From Chitinophagaceae bacterium (GTDB lineage: Bacteria > Bacteroidota > Bacteroidia > Chitinophagales > Chitinophagaceae), in NCBI GenBank assembly GCA_024508725.1, contig JANINS010000001.1, positions 1-55,836 on the forward strand: 55,836 nt of DNA, given 5' to 3'. Position 1 is the stretch's first letter. Every line of letters starts with the position of its first letter. A program made the position numbers and the translations under genes. The notes beneath the pieces are model-generated. The model ran no database searches. It was not told where the DNA came from and worked only from the letters and a program-made list of their open reading frames with translations. Positions 33,874-43,475 of this stretch are shown piece by piece.

Positions 33874-36800
33874 TTATTTACGGATGATCTTTTGTTCGCT
33901 GATCTTTTGCCCGTTTTCATTGATAACCTGCATCAGGTAAATACCTGCAGGCAAAGTGCTGGTATTGATACCGGTTACCGTTGCACCGGTATCGCAAACC
34001 AGTTGTGCAGCGAGAGATCGTTGTCCTGCCGCATTGTAGATGTTGACGAAGTATCTGCCTTTTTCAACGCCACTTAATTGAAGTTGCATGATGCTTCCTG
34101 CTACAGGGTTGGGATATATTGTAACTGATGTATTATTGTACTTAGCACCCAGATGTACGACAGCAGAATACACGTTATTGCCTGAAAGGGATATTGCTTT
34201 TATCCTGTAATAATTGCCGGTATTTACGGGTTGATGATCGGTATAACGATAGCTGTTTTGTTGTGCAGCGGCCTGCATACCGATGCTGTAAAAATCTTTA
34301 CCGTTACTGCTACGCTGCACTTCATATTTACTGTAGCCGCTCTCTCCTGCTACAGTCCATGATACTTCGTTGCTTCCGTTATTGGGTTTTGCGTGTATTG
34401 CAAGGAAGTTGAGACTTAATACCGAAGTATTGGTGAACATTACCACAAACCGATTGAGATAAGATGCAACACCAGATGCAACAGTGAAATGATACGTGGT
34501 GTTAGCATCCAGGGATACGGGTGTTGCAGTGTTGAGTAACCTGTCGTACAAAGTGGCAGTGAGTGCTGTTGTATTAAAGTTCCCGGGTTCAAACACCAGT
34601 TGATAATTGCCTTGCTGCATATTGCTCAATGCGATCTTAACAGAATCTCCATGCTGTAAAGGAGCTCTTGCTTCGATAGAGAGGTTCTTTGTTCCGTTGA
34701 GTATAGCAATACCCTCGTTGAAGTTGCCGAACTTGATCGCATCGTTACCATCTATTGCATTGCTGTTGTTTGGATGGCAAATCGCAAGCGTTCCATCGAG
34801 CAATGCAGGATTATTGTTAACGGGTTTATATAATTGAATCCTGAACGTTTCTGCACTACCGCTATTTCCACGGAATACATTCGTTTGTGGTGCAGCCGTT
34901 TCTTTATTAGTTTCTTTGATCTCTACCTTGCTTTGATTGCCGGGATTGTTACCCTCCACAAAAAAAGCCTGGCCTGTTTGAATATATTGGTTCTGGTTAC
35001 CTGCACTGGCATAATATGATCCGTTATTATAGGTGACTGTTACATAACTGCCCACGTTACCAAGTGTTGGATCAATTACCCAGAACATACGGTTGATGTT
35101 CGAGGTATTGCTGTTCTGGTACACTTTATCAAAATCTATGGGGCAGGCATAAGGATTACCGATCAGTTCATAGATATTAGTAGCATTCGGTGGTGTGAAC
35201 GTATAGGTTTGCGTACCGGTAATGAGTGTACCGGTGGCATCACTGTTAGTGGCTGCAGCACCGGAAGTGATGTTACCTGAACCATAGGGTCCCGAAACAA
35301 AAGCGAGAAATGCATTGTTGCGGCTACCTGTAAACAGTTGTTGCGTTTTTGTGTTGGTTACAGGCACATATGCATTGGTGAGTTGATTATAGGTACGTAA
35401 TGATGATGCCGCACCACCTTGTGTAACACCATTGCCATTTGCACCTGTACCGGAAGCTGAAAAGACTTCGATACCGGTACCGTCATTCACACCATTGTTC
35501 TGCCAGTGATAGAAGACTGATTTATCTGTACTGTTATTGCCTATCGGGGAAGTGATCAATCTCCAGCCCCTGCCACCACTGGTATTGGCCGGTGTGGAGA
35601 GATAACGTTCGTGAATTACATTACCGTCGATGATGCCGCTGGTAACAGGGCCTACCATTGCTGTTTGTGTTGGCGATGTTGATTTGAGTATCAGCCTGCC
35701 ATTGGTAGTTAGTGTGCCGGATGTAAGTGATAGTAACCCTGTGATCTTTAGCGTATCGCTGCTGATGGTTGCACCAGTGCTGTTGTTGAGTTCCAGGTTG
35801 CTGATCGTTCCGTTGCCTGTGATAGTTTGTGCTGATGTTCCGTTAAGGATCACTTTACCGGTACCGGCGATGGTGCCGTTATTAGTGAATCCGCCGGTAA
35901 CACTCATGTTACCGCTACCAAGATCAAGCGTTTGACCTGAGAGTTGTGTAAAATCTCTTACACTAAAACTGATATTGTTCAGATCAGGTGCGTTGGGTGT
36001 GCCGGATGGAATAAAAACCAGATCAGTTGAAGTAGGAACTACATTGTTGCTCCAGTTCGCTGCGGTGTTCCAGTCGTTACTTACAGTACCGGTCCAATAA
36101 TTAGCGGCACCGGAAAATACAGCGAGATAGGATCGTAATTGCGAAGTTGCCGTTATAAAGTTTCCACCTATATAAACTTTACTTCCGTATAATGCAATAC
36201 TATTCACAACATTATCGGTCTGCGGATTCCAGGTTAACGCATTATTGCTGTTGACCGTAGCATCAAGGGCGGCAATATTAGACCGGTTCTGCCCACCTAT
36301 CGAATAAAAATTTCCTCCTACATACACGATATTACCAGACACAAGGATACTATAAACGATACTTCCGTTTAAAGCTGGATTCCATGAAGTAGCATTACCT
36401 GTAACAGCATCCAGTGCTGCTATCCGGTTACGGGTTTGTCCACCAATGGTTGTGAACTGCCCACCGGCATATACTGTATTGCCCGATAAAGCAAGGCTAT
36501 GAATTCCATTGTTTGCATTTGGATTCCATGAAGTAGCATTACCTGTAACAGCATCCAGTGCTGCTATCCGGTTACGGGTTTGCCCACCAATAGTTGTAAA
36601 GTAGCCACCGGCATACACGGTATTGCCCGATATCCCCAGGGAATAGATCGCATTGTTTGCGTTGGGATTCCAGTTTGTTGCATTATTTGTATTCTGCGTA
36701 GCATCTAAAGCTGCAATATTGCTTCTTGCTTTACCACCAATGTTGCTGAATCCACCAGCAGCATAAACCGTATTACCTGAAACGGCAAGTGCAAAAACGA

Positions 36801-38259
36801 AGTAGTCTGCCTGGGGATTCCAATCTGTTACATTCCCGTTTGCATCTAATGCCGCAATACATTTACGAGATTGGCCGCCCATAGTATTAAAATCACCTCC
36901 AACATATGTTACATTACCGGAAACAGCTATTGCACGAACACTGTTATTGGCATCAGGGTTCCATGTAAGATCGAAATTTCCTGTAGTATTATCTATTCTT
37001 GCAATACGGTTTTGCTTTTTTCCGCCGAGAGACGTAAAGTCTCCTCCTGCATATATATCCGTACCGCTGATACCGATAGATTTCACAGTTGCACCCATAA
37101 CAACATTCCAATTTACATCTGCGACACCATCGGCATAATTTAGTTTTGCAATGTAGCTCCTGCTTAGTCCGCCGATATTGGTAAACGTACCTCCGACATA
37201 AAGATCATTGCCATTCAGGATAATGCTATAAACAGGTCCATCAGCATTTGTATTCCATGTAGCAATTACACCTCCGGCAGTGCTAAGTTTTGCAATACGA
37301 CTTATTGCTTGCCCACCGATATTGGTAAACGCCCCTCCGACAAATACGTCACTTCCGTTTATAATAATGCTATAGACAGGTGCATCGGCATTGGCACTCC
37401 ATGCAGCATCTGCAGTTCCTGTGGTATTGTTCAATTTTGCAACATAATTTCGTGTCTGCCCGCCTATAGTTGAAAAAAATCCCACCGCATAGATATCTGT
37501 ACCGCCAACAGCAATTGCATTTACACTCGAATTAGCATTTGGTTTCCAGTTTGCATCGGCATTGCCATTAGTGCTGTTGAGCTTTGCAATATAATTGCGA
37601 GCCTGACCGCCGACACTTGTGAAATTACCTCCCAAATAAATATCTGTTCCGTTTACTACAATGGTGTTGACCGTAGAACTTGGATTAGGCTTCCAGGTTA
37701 TATCTGCATTGCCATTGGTGTTATTAAGCTTTGCCGCATTGCTTCTGCTCTGCCCTCCTATATATGAGAATCCTCCTCCAACATACACATCTGCACCGCT
37801 GACGGTAATGGCGTTAACCGTACTATTTGCATTGGGGTTCCATGAAGTAACATTCCCCGATGCATCTATCTGCGCAAGACGGTTTCTTGTTATACCACCT
37901 ACTTTGGTAAAAGCTCCACCGATGTACCAGCCTCCGGAACCATCCGGAGCCACTGCATTTACCTGTCCTTCTACTACCGGAAAAGAAGGATCATAATTAC
38001 CCGAAGTAGTTGTAAATTTTCCTCCGTTCCCTGTATATGGGCCGATATAAGTAAATCTTCCACCGATATACGTATAGTTTGCATCAACAGTTGTTGTTAA
38101 TACCTCAGCATTGGTAATCCATGTACTTGTATTTAATGTTTGCGCTGACAGTTTGCTGAAGCCAATAATGTTAACAGCTACACAACACCACGTAATGATC
38201 GGAATACAGCTTACAATAGCTTTTGCTGCCTTGAAATGCATCTTCAAAGACGTTTTCAT
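33874..38259 (-). CDS. Very large secreted beta-propeller-repeat protein with T9SS type A sorting domain
   Basis: 1,461 residues from ATG 38259 (MKTSLKMHFKAAKAIVSCIP..., signal ending LSAQ); the frame is open to 38328, but the extra 23 residues precede the signal. Residues about 75-760 contain ~15 units of ~48 residues with the pattern WNPNANSxVNAIxVSGxDVYxGGxFxxIGGQxRNxIAxLD, predicted beta-propeller blades (delta-60-like repeats). Then a beta-helix-like segment, a FN3-type region (LNFLAIHAKPNNGSNEVSWT) and a T9SS sorting domain (VTIYPNPVAGSIMQLQLSGV ... LPAGIYLMQVINENGQKISE). Likely a surface-displayed structural or binding protein. It heads a minus-strand run with the PID-CTERM-like gene and the propeller kinase. 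Confidence 0.95.
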   Translation of the reverse strand: MKTSLKMHFKAAKAIVSCIPIITWCCVAVNIIGFSKLSAQTLNTSTWITNAEVLTTTVDANYTYIGGRFTYIGPYTGNGGKFTTTSGNYDPSFPVVEGQVNAVAPDGSGGWYIGGAFTKVGGITRNRLAQIDASGNVTSWNPNANSTVNAITVSGADVYVGGGFSYIGGQSRSNAAKLNNTNGNADITWKPNPSSTVNTIVVNGTDIYLGGNFTSVGGQARNYIAKLNSTNGNADANWKPNANSSVNAIAVGGTDIYAVGFFSTIGGQTRNYVAKLNNTTGTADAAWSANADAPVYSIIINGSDVFVGGAFTNIGGQAISRIAKLSTAGGVIATWNTNADGPVYSIILNGNDLYVGGTFTNIGGLSRSYIAKLNYADGVADVNWNVVMGATVKSIGISGTDIYAGGDFTSLGGKKQNRIARIDNTTGNFDLTWNPDANNSVRAIAVSGNVTYVGGDFNTMGGQSRKCIAALDANGNVTDWNPQADYFVFALAVSGNTVYAAGGFSNIGGKARSNIAALDATQNTNNATNWNPNANNAIYSLGISGNTVYAGGYFTTIGGQTRNRIAALDAVTGNATSWNPNANNGIHSLALSGNTVYAGGQFTTIGGQTRNRIAALDAVTGNATSWNPALNGSIVYSILVSGNIVYVGGNFYSIGGQNRSNIAALDATVNSNNALTWNPQTDNVVNSIALYGSKVYIGGNFITATSQLRSYLAVFSGAANYWTGTVSNDWNTAANWSNNVVPTSTDLVFIPSGTPNAPDLNNISFSVRDFTQLSGQTLDLGSGNMSVTGGFTNNGTIAGTGKVILNGTSAQTITGNGTISNLELNNSTGATISSDTLKITGLLSLTSGTLTTNGRLILKSTSPTQTAMVGPVTSGIIDGNVIHERYLSTPANTSGGRGWRLITSPIGNNSTDKSVFYHWQNNGVNDGTGIEVFSASGTGANGNGVTQGGAASSLRTYNQLTNAYVPVTNTKTQQLFTGSRNNAFLAFVSGPYGSGNITSGAAATNSDATGTLITGTQTYTFTPPNATNIYELIGNPYACPIDFDKVYQNSNTSNINRMFWVIDPTLGNVGSYVTVTYNNGSYYASAGNQNQYIQTGQAFFVEGNNPGNQSKVEIKETNKETAAPQTNVFRGNSGSAETFRIQLYKPVNNNPALLDGTLAICHPNNSNAIDGNDAIKFGNFNEGIAILNGTKNLSIEARAPLQHGDSVKIALSNMQQGNYQLVFEPGNFNTTALTATLYDRLLNTATPVSLDANTTYHFTVASGVASYLNRFVVMFTNTSVLSLNFLAIHAKPNNGSNEVSWTVAGESGYSKYEVQRSSNGKDFYSIGMQAAAQQNSYRYTDHQPVNTGNYYRIKAISLSGNNVYSAVVHLGAKYNNTSVTIYPNPVAGSIMQLQLSGVEKGRYFVNIYNAAGQRSLAAQLVCDTGATVTGINTSTLPAGIYLMQVINENGQKISEQKIIRK
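36377..36664 (-). repeat. Two near-identical 144-bp tandem repeat units in the propeller gene
   Basis: Units starting at 36377 and 36521 (ggattccatgaagtagcatt...) are identical over the first 62 bp and similar over the remaining ~80 bp. 144 bp equals 48 codons, one propeller blade. Other blades are more diverged, so these two duplicated or were homogenised recently. Confidence 0.8.
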
Positions 38260-38531
38260 AAATAGATTTGAATAGTGAATGTGGTGGTTCCCGGATAGCT
38301 GACAACCAGACTTACAACCGGGCCGCACTATCGTGTAAACCCGGAGTAAGAATGATAGGGTACGTAATCAATAATCTGATAACGAGCCGCAACTTAAGAT
38401 CATAAGCAGCGTGATTATAAAAACTGGGATGAACCCCGGGAGATGTGGGATGAACACGATGGCAGACAATACATCAACATGATGATGACGAGTAATGAGA
38501 AACTGCAATGCATTCAAATATTTACAAAAAA

Positions 38532-38548
38532 GCTCCCCTAAAGGGAGC
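38532..38548 (-). terminator. Rho-independent terminator
   Basis: gctccc / gggagc stem with loop ctaaa; on the minus strand it is followed by tttttt. It would end the USP-TPR transcript, 125 bp beyond the TPR gene's stop. Confidence 0.75.
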
Positions 38549-38608
38549 CTTGCTATAACTGCTAAACCAAAACTCAAAATGTAATAATGCAAATCATCGG
38601 CTAAAGAG

Positions 38609-38634
38609 AAGCACTCATGAAAGCATGAGTGCTT
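38609..38634 (-). terminator. Second hairpin downstream of the TPR gene
   Basis: aagcactcatg aaag catgagtgctt, an 11-bp perfect stem with 4-nt loop. On the minus strand it is followed by ctcttt. Strong stem but weak T run: transcript-end stabiliser or partial terminator ahead of the one at 38532. Confidence 0.55.
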
Positions 38635-38672
38635 ATTACCTAAACTAAATGCAAACTATAAGAAAACACTTA

Positions 38673-40271
38673 CTAATTAGCAGCACTTGTTCTGCTATTC
38701 ATCTTCTCTAACACTTCAATATATTTTTTTGCTTCATTGTTGGCGGGGTCTACTTCCAGCAATTTTTCGAAATAATCTATCGCCATATCATAATCTTTTT
38801 TCTCGTTCGCCACATAGGCAGCGATATATCCATAAGCCTCTGCCAGGTATTTTTTATTTAGTGCCTTAGAAGTATCTTTCTCAGCAACTGCAATGAGTTT
38901 TTCATAATAAGGGATGGCAAGACCTTCTGTCATTGCAGTATCGATAGCAACCATTGACCGTGCCTGCCAATAAGGTCCGTACACATCTTCAGGATATTTA
39001 CCCGAATACACGTTAAACACAGAATCTGCTTTTGTATACTCTTTCGACATGTATAATGCAAAGCCCCAGTTAAACAGATCTACGTTGGTACCTTTGCCGC
39101 TTAGCGTATAGTATTTCGCTACCCAAGGCACTTGCTGTTCGTACTCTTTTTGTTCCTTATAGAAGTCTGATAGTTTTTTGTAATAACTGTATATCTCTGC
39201 AGAATCTTTGAGCACCGGTATCGTTTTCTCATACCACTCTGCTGCTTTTGCAGGTTCCTTTTTCTGCTCGTAGATATCTGCCACAAAACTGTAATCTTCT
39301 ACAATGAAATTACTATCGGCTCCATTGGAGAGATACACATTCATATAATTCAATGACTGATCGAAATCATTCTTTGCTTTATAGATGTATGCCACGAGTT
39401 TATTCAACCTGTTCTGAACACCCGGCTTTTTTAAAAGAGCAGCAACTTTATCCAGTGCTTCATCGTAACGCTTGTTGAGATAAAGCAGATCTGCCAGTTG
39501 GTATTCGTCCTGCTCGTTAACATCTGTAACAGCTAGGTATTTGTTGTAATATTCTAATGCTTTGGAACGATCTTTTGTCCAATGCTGGTAACTTAACTCA
39601 TACCATGCCGGTGCAAATGCAGGATCTGCAGCAACCGCATCGTTATAATATTTCAGGAACATTTCCCTGTTATCCTGGGTTGCGAATATCTTACCTACCT
39701 GGAAAGAAGCCGGTGCGTATGCATTATTTATTTCCAACGCCTTTTGATAAGCCTTGAAAGCTTCCGATCCGTTTCTTAACCTGAACCATGCATCACCCAT
39801 CATGGTATATAGTTCGGGATTGTGCTTGTTTTTCTTTACTGTTTGTTCTAACAGATCGAGTGCATATTGCCTGTCGCCATTATTATTGTAAATATTACTT
39901 CGTGCGATCTCTGCCATGAGTGCCGGATCTTTTTTCCTGCTATTACCCAGTGCTGCATCGAATAAAGATCTTGCATTACCTGCATCTCCTTTAAACAATA
40001 ATTTACTGGCTGCAGCAATCCTGAACCATGGATCTTCTGAAGCAGGAATATCCAGGCTGAGTAAAGCCGCAGAATCTTTTGCTGCTACATATACCTGGGT
40101 GAGCCAAAACCAGTTTTGTCCATTGCTCTTATCAGCATTTACCAGTGCTTTCGCTTTTGCTTCTGCAGTTGGATAACGGCGATACTGGATGAGTTTATTG
40201 ATCTCTTGTATATCCTGTGCAAGCACTGCCAAAGGCAATAGCAAACACAATGTGATGATGATCTTTTTCAT
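38673..40271 (-). CDS. Exported TPR-repeat protein
   Basis: 532 residues from ATG 40271 (MKKIIITLCLLLPLAVLAQ signal); an ATG at 40283 adds four residues before the signal. The remainder is tetratricopeptide repeats, at least 9-10 units, for example NIYNNNGDRQYALDLLEQTV, TMMGDAWFRLRNGSEAFKAY and AYVANEKKDYDMAIDYFEKL. TPR proteins of this size act as periplasmic scaffolds. It starts 12 bp after the universal stress protein gene, so it is the second gene of that operon and probably shares its control. Confidence 0.9.
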   Translation of the reverse strand: MKKIIITLCLLLPLAVLAQDIQEINKLIQYRRYPTAEAKAKALVNADKSNGQNWFWLTQVYVAAKDSAALLSLDIPASEDPWFRIAAASKLLFKGDAGNARSLFDAALGNSRKKDPALMAEIARSNIYNNNGDRQYALDLLEQTVKKNKHNPELYTMMGDAWFRLRNGSEAFKAYQKALEINNAYAPASFQVGKIFATQDNREMFLKYYNDAVAADPAFAPAWYELSYQHWTKDRSKALEYYNKYLAVTDVNEQDEYQLADLLYLNKRYDEALDKVAALLKKPGVQNRLNKLVAYIYKAKNDFDQSLNYMNVYLSNGADSNFIVEDYSFVADIYEQKKEPAKAAEWYEKTIPVLKDSAEIYSYYKKLSDFYKEQKEYEQQVPWVAKYYTLSGKGTNVDLFNWGFALYMSKEYTKADSVFNVYSGKYPEDVYGPYWQARSMVAIDTAMTEGLAIPYYEKLIAVAEKDTSKALNKKYLAEAYGYIAAYVANEKKDYDMAIDYFEKLLEVDPANNEAKKYIEVLEKMNSRTSAAN

Positions 40272-40283
40272 AGGTGTGTGCAT

Positions 40284-41132
40284 TTATAGTTTTAAATCGG
40301 GTTGTATACTCATTACCTGCAATTGCGATACAGGTTTCAATACGTCTGCAATGTCTTTGCGGCTCATCCATGTTGAAATGGATGTTTCTGATTCAGGATT
40401 CACCAGCAGCATGTCTGCTTTCACTCTCTCGGCATAACGCAGTGTAGCTATTGCTTTATTATCGGCATGTACAATTGAACATTGCACGGTACAGTTTAGC
40501 CTGCTGCGTAAATGTTTTAATACCTGCAGCACGATAGAAGCCGAATGATTATCGGGTTGCTGATCAATATCGAGCACTGAAACAAGGTGAATGTTCAAAT
40601 GCGTTTTTATACTTAACGTAGAAAGCATTTCTAACTTTCGCCTCGGATAAAAATCACCGATCGGCATAACGATCGTTGCCAGCTTTTTTTGCAATGCTCC
40701 CGGTTTTACCGTTAATACAGGACAATGTGTTTGCCCGGCAATATTTGCCGATATCACGGTATTGAGAAAAGGGAAAAATGAATGATGATTTGTTTTGCCA
40801 ATAATGATCAATCCCGGCTTCCATGTTGTTGCCACATCAATGATCGTTTCCTCTACATTGTTACTGCTGATGATATTCGTTTGTGAAACGATCGATGGAT
40901 CGTATGCAGCAATTTCTTCTTCTACCTTGTACATCGCCATTTGAATATCAGCAGTACTGGTGATGCGTGACGGCAAGAAAATATTAGCTCCAGGAAATAC
41001 TTTAGGCTGCCTTACATGCAGCAACATCACTTCAGTAATTCCAGGCACAGCGAAGTCGATCGCTTTGTTTAAAGCCACCTTAGTGTTCACACTAAAATCT
41101 ACCGGTACTAATATTTTTTCAAAACATCCCAT
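40284..41132 (-). CDS. Universal stress protein, two tandem Usp domains
   Basis: 282 residues. First UspA domain (1-148): EKILVPVDFSVNTKVALNKA at the N-terminus, GIIIIGKTNHHSFF-type strand here as KPGLIIIGKTNHHSFFPF, then HCPVLTVKPG. Second domain (about 150-280): ATIVMPIGDFYPRRKLEMLS ... KADMLLVNPESETSI. The ATP-binding G-x2-G-x9-G-S/T motif is degenerate. Family role: cytosolic stress adaptation. Three 11-bp-spaced direct repeats (41172-41201) lie 40-69 bp upstream of the start, in promoter position. It is followed by the TPR gene in one operon. Confidence 0.93.
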   Translation of the reverse strand: MGCFEKILVPVDFSVNTKVALNKAIDFAVPGITEVMLLHVRQPKVFPGANIFLPSRITSTADIQMAMYKVEEEIAAYDPSIVSQTNIISSNNVEETIIDVATTWKPGLIIIGKTNHHSFFPFLNTVISANIAGQTHCPVLTVKPGALQKKLATIVMPIGDFYPRRKLEMLSTLSIKTHLNIHLVSVLDIDQQPDNHSASIVLQVLKHLRSRLNCTVQCSIVHADNKAIATLRYAERVKADMLLVNPESETSISTWMSRKDIADVLKPVSQLQVMSIQPDLKL

Positions 41133-41171
41133 CGTACAAGATGCAAGATGCTTTACGATTATTAGCGAGGC

Positions 41172-41201
41172 ATTAAACTGAAATTAGAATGATATTAGAC
41201 T
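41172..41201 (-). promoter_or_regulatory. Triple direct repeat, candidate OmpR-type regulator site
   Basis: attaaact (41172), attagaat (41183) and attagact (41194) are spaced exactly 11 bp start to start, one helical turn, as OmpR-family regulators require. They lie just upstream of the universal stress protein gene. The same pattern recurs at 43476-43494. Confidence 0.55.
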
Positions 41202-41227
41202 TCGCCATATGCTTACAACACAGCATA

Positions 41228-42604
41228 TTAAAACCTGCCGGTTGGCAATTGTACTTTAAAAATGGATCCCTGAGCATTGCTTAACACATTGATATTTCCT
41301 TTGTGCAGTTTAATGATCCTTGATGAAAGTGATAAGCCCAGACCAAAACCTTCCGTTCTGTTAGTGGTATCGCTACGATAAAAAGGTTCAAATATTCTGC
41401 TTACTTCTGATTCCGGAATTCCGGGACCATTATCCGCAATGGTAATTGTGATCATCGCATTGTTAACGCCGAGTGTTACGATTGCACGATTATCAGAAGA
41501 AAATTTGCAGGCATTAACTACCATGTTTCTTATGGCAGTAAAAAGCAATTCTTCATTACCAAATACCAGCAAAGCCGTATCGTCTTCCGGAAGTTCAGTA
41601 AACGTTAATGCAACATGGTAATCGTTGTTTATCTTACTGATCTCTGCAGGAATTCTCAGCAGCACCTCATCTATCCTGAAATCTGCCAGCTCAATTCCAC
41701 CTGCATTACCCGAAGTTTTGGCAAACTCCAACAACGTTTTCGTTAACTCACTAAGATGTTTTACATCCTGGTATACCGACATCATTACCGCTTTGTATTC
41801 TTCTGCAGCCCTGTCTTTTTGCAGATACACCTGCAACTGACTGCTCATGGCAGTTAATGGAGTGGAAAGTTCATGAGAAGCATTGGAGATAAAACGACGC
41901 TGTGATTCGAAACTATCCTGGAGACGATTGAGCAAACGATTAAGTGTATTTGCAAGATAACTCCATTCATCTTTTGTATCACCTACAGGAATACGAACCG
42001 CAAGATTTTGTGCTGATATTTCATTTGTCTGATCGGCGATGTGTTTAACCGGAGCCAGCAAACGTGTTGAAAAGAAATAACCGCTGATGAATGAGATCAC
42101 CACCCCACCGATACATGTTGTAATGAGCGTTAATAATAACTGGTGCAAATTACTTTCGCCCAGTTCGTCGTATGCTGCAGAAATGATGACAATATCATTT
42201 GCGTTTTCTTTATAATGATATGCAACGGCATCCTGGTTTCCTGAGTGGAAATAATCCGTTTTTTCCTGCCTGGCTTTTAGCAGTGTTTCAGCATCTACGT
42301 TAATGTAATCTTCTTTGCTATCAGCAAATGAATAGATCAACCGGTTATCATTACCATAAGCCTGTACCGATTTATTTCTTAAGGCGCTGGCGGTAAGTGC
42401 ATTTATTTTACCGATCACATCCTGATTAAATGTTTCTGACTGGCTTAATAATCTTGCAGTAGTGATGGCTCTATTCTTTAACCGTGTGGTGATATTTCCT
42501 TCCCTGTTTACCCTGGCAATATAGTAGGTACTTCCGCAAACAAATGTGAGCACCAGTATGCTGATGATGGTGAAGAGTGCTGTTATCTTGAGTTTTACAG
42601 GCAT
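41228..42604 (-). CDS. Membrane sensor histidine kinase (HAMP, HisKA, HATPase_c)
   Basis: 458 residues from ATG 42604; an in-frame ATG at 42622 would overlap the regulator's 3' end. TM1 residues 7-29 (ITALFTIISILVLTFVCGST), a ~125-residue periplasmic sensor, TM2 about 155-178 (LLLTLITTCIGGVVISFISG), HAMP 179-233, HisKA with phospho-His H244 (RFISNASHELSTPLTAM), HATPase_c with NMVVNACKFS, DNGPGIP and GFGLGLSLS. It pairs with the OmpR-type regulator just upstream (stop 42606). The periplasmic domain matches no ligand family I recognise. Confidence 0.95.
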   Translation of the reverse strand: MPVKLKITALFTIISILVLTFVCGSTYYIARVNREGNITTRLKNRAITTARLLSQSETFNQDVIGKINALTASALRNKSVQAYGNDNRLIYSFADSKEDYINVDAETLLKARQEKTDYFHSGNQDAVAYHYKENANDIVIISAAYDELGESNLHQLLLTLITTCIGGVVISFISGYFFSTRLLAPVKHIADQTNEISAQNLAVRIPVGDTKDEWSYLANTLNRLLNRLQDSFESQRRFISNASHELSTPLTAMSSQLQVYLQKDRAAEEYKAVMMSVYQDVKHLSELTKTLLEFAKTSGNAGGIELADFRIDEVLLRIPAEISKINNDYHVALTFTELPEDDTALLVFGNEELLFTAIRNMVVNACKFSSDNRAIVTLGVNNAMITITIADNGPGIPESEVSRIFEPFYRSDTTNRTEGFGLGLSLSSRIIKLHKGNINVLSNAQGSIFKVQLPTGRF

Positions 42605-42605
42605 A

Positions 42606-43304
42606 TCAATCCCGTAATACATAACCCATTCCCACCTGGGTCTGTATCAGTTTTTTATTGAAACGTTTGTCTATTTTATTCCTGAGATAATTGATGTACA
42701 CATCGATCACATTGGTATTGGTATCGAAATCTATTTCCCAAACATTCAAAGCGATATCAGCTCTTGAAACTACCTTGTTTTTATTTCGCACCAGGTATTC
42801 GAGCAATTGAAATTCTTTAGCTGTGAGCTGTATCGCAATGTTGCCTCGTTTCACTTCTTTGCTATCGAGGTTGATCTCCAGTTCATCTGCTTTTAAAAAA
42901 TTACCTACCGGTATATTCTGTTGCGATGTACGTTTTAGCAGCACACGCACTTTTAGCAGCAGCTCTTTGAATTCGAAAGGTTTTACAATATAATCATCAG
43001 CCCCTGCATCGTAACCTTCTATCTTATCGGTTAAAGCATTTAACGCTGTAAGCATGATCACAGGTATGTTATTATCCTTTGCTCTCACAGCCCGGCATAG
43101 CTCGTAACCGTTCATGCCCGGAAGATTGATATCCAGGATAACCAGGTCGTATTGTTGTTTGTTGAACAACTTCATACCGATAGCACCATCGTAGGCCACG
43201 TCTACCTCATACCCGTTCTCTGTTAAACCTAATTTCAATGCATCGGCGATCTTCTGCTCATCTTCTACCAGTAAAATGGATCGTTCTGCCACTGTTGTTA
43301 ACAT
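42606..43304 (-). CDS. OmpR/PhoB-type response regulator
   Basis: 232 residues from ATG 43304; the frame is open to 43337, but the extra residues precede the normal start of the receiver. Receiver domain with acidic pair in LLVEDEQKIA, phospho-acceptor D58 (YDLVILDINLPG), conserved MLTAL and VKPFEF. Winged helix from about 135: LTAKEFQLLEYLVRNKNKVV and NVIDVYINYLRNKIDKRFNK, then QTQVGMGYVLRD. It is the first gene of a two-gene operon with the kinase. Its leader carries a long hairpin (43350-43390), and repeats of the OmpR type lie at 43476-43494. Confidence 0.96.
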   Translation of the reverse strand: MLTTVAERSILLVEDEQKIADALKLGLTENGYEVDVAYDGAIGMKLFNKQQYDLVILDINLPGMNGYELCRAVRAKDNNIPVIMLTALNALTDKIEGYDAGADDYIVKPFEFKELLLKVRVLLKRTSQQNIPVGNFLKADELEINLDSKEVKRGNIAIQLTAKEFQLLEYLVRNKNKVVSRADIALNVWEIDFDTNTNVIDVYINYLRNKIDKRFNKKLIQTQVGMGYVLRD

Positions 43305-43349
43305 GATTGATTCTATTATCAAATTTAGAATGAACAAGCCATAAAAAAT

Positions 43350-43390
43350 TTTGGGTTTTACATCCTGCTTCAGCCGACGTAAAACCCAAA
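43350..43390 (-). promoter_or_regulatory. Leader hairpin with T run upstream of the OmpR-type operon
   Basis: tttgggttttac (43350-43361) and gtaaaacccaaa (43379-43390) pair over 12 bp with a 17-nt loop. On the minus strand the stem is followed by aattttttatgg, a terminator-like layout, 46-86 bp before the regulator ATG. As no gene upstream would need terminating there, it may be an attenuator, or an operator. Confidence 0.55.
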
Positions 43391-43475
43391 CACCCCTTTG
43401 ACCATCAAACTAACACACTTCCATCCCCACAGATGCAAAAATGCAAAACAGTAATTGTTTGCTGACACTAAACAG

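Noticed and set aside
36100-37900. Regular ~145-bp period suggesting a CRISPR-like or satellite array
   Set aside because: The period equals 48 codons and the repeats are in frame in the propeller protein; no short identical repeat with unique spacers.
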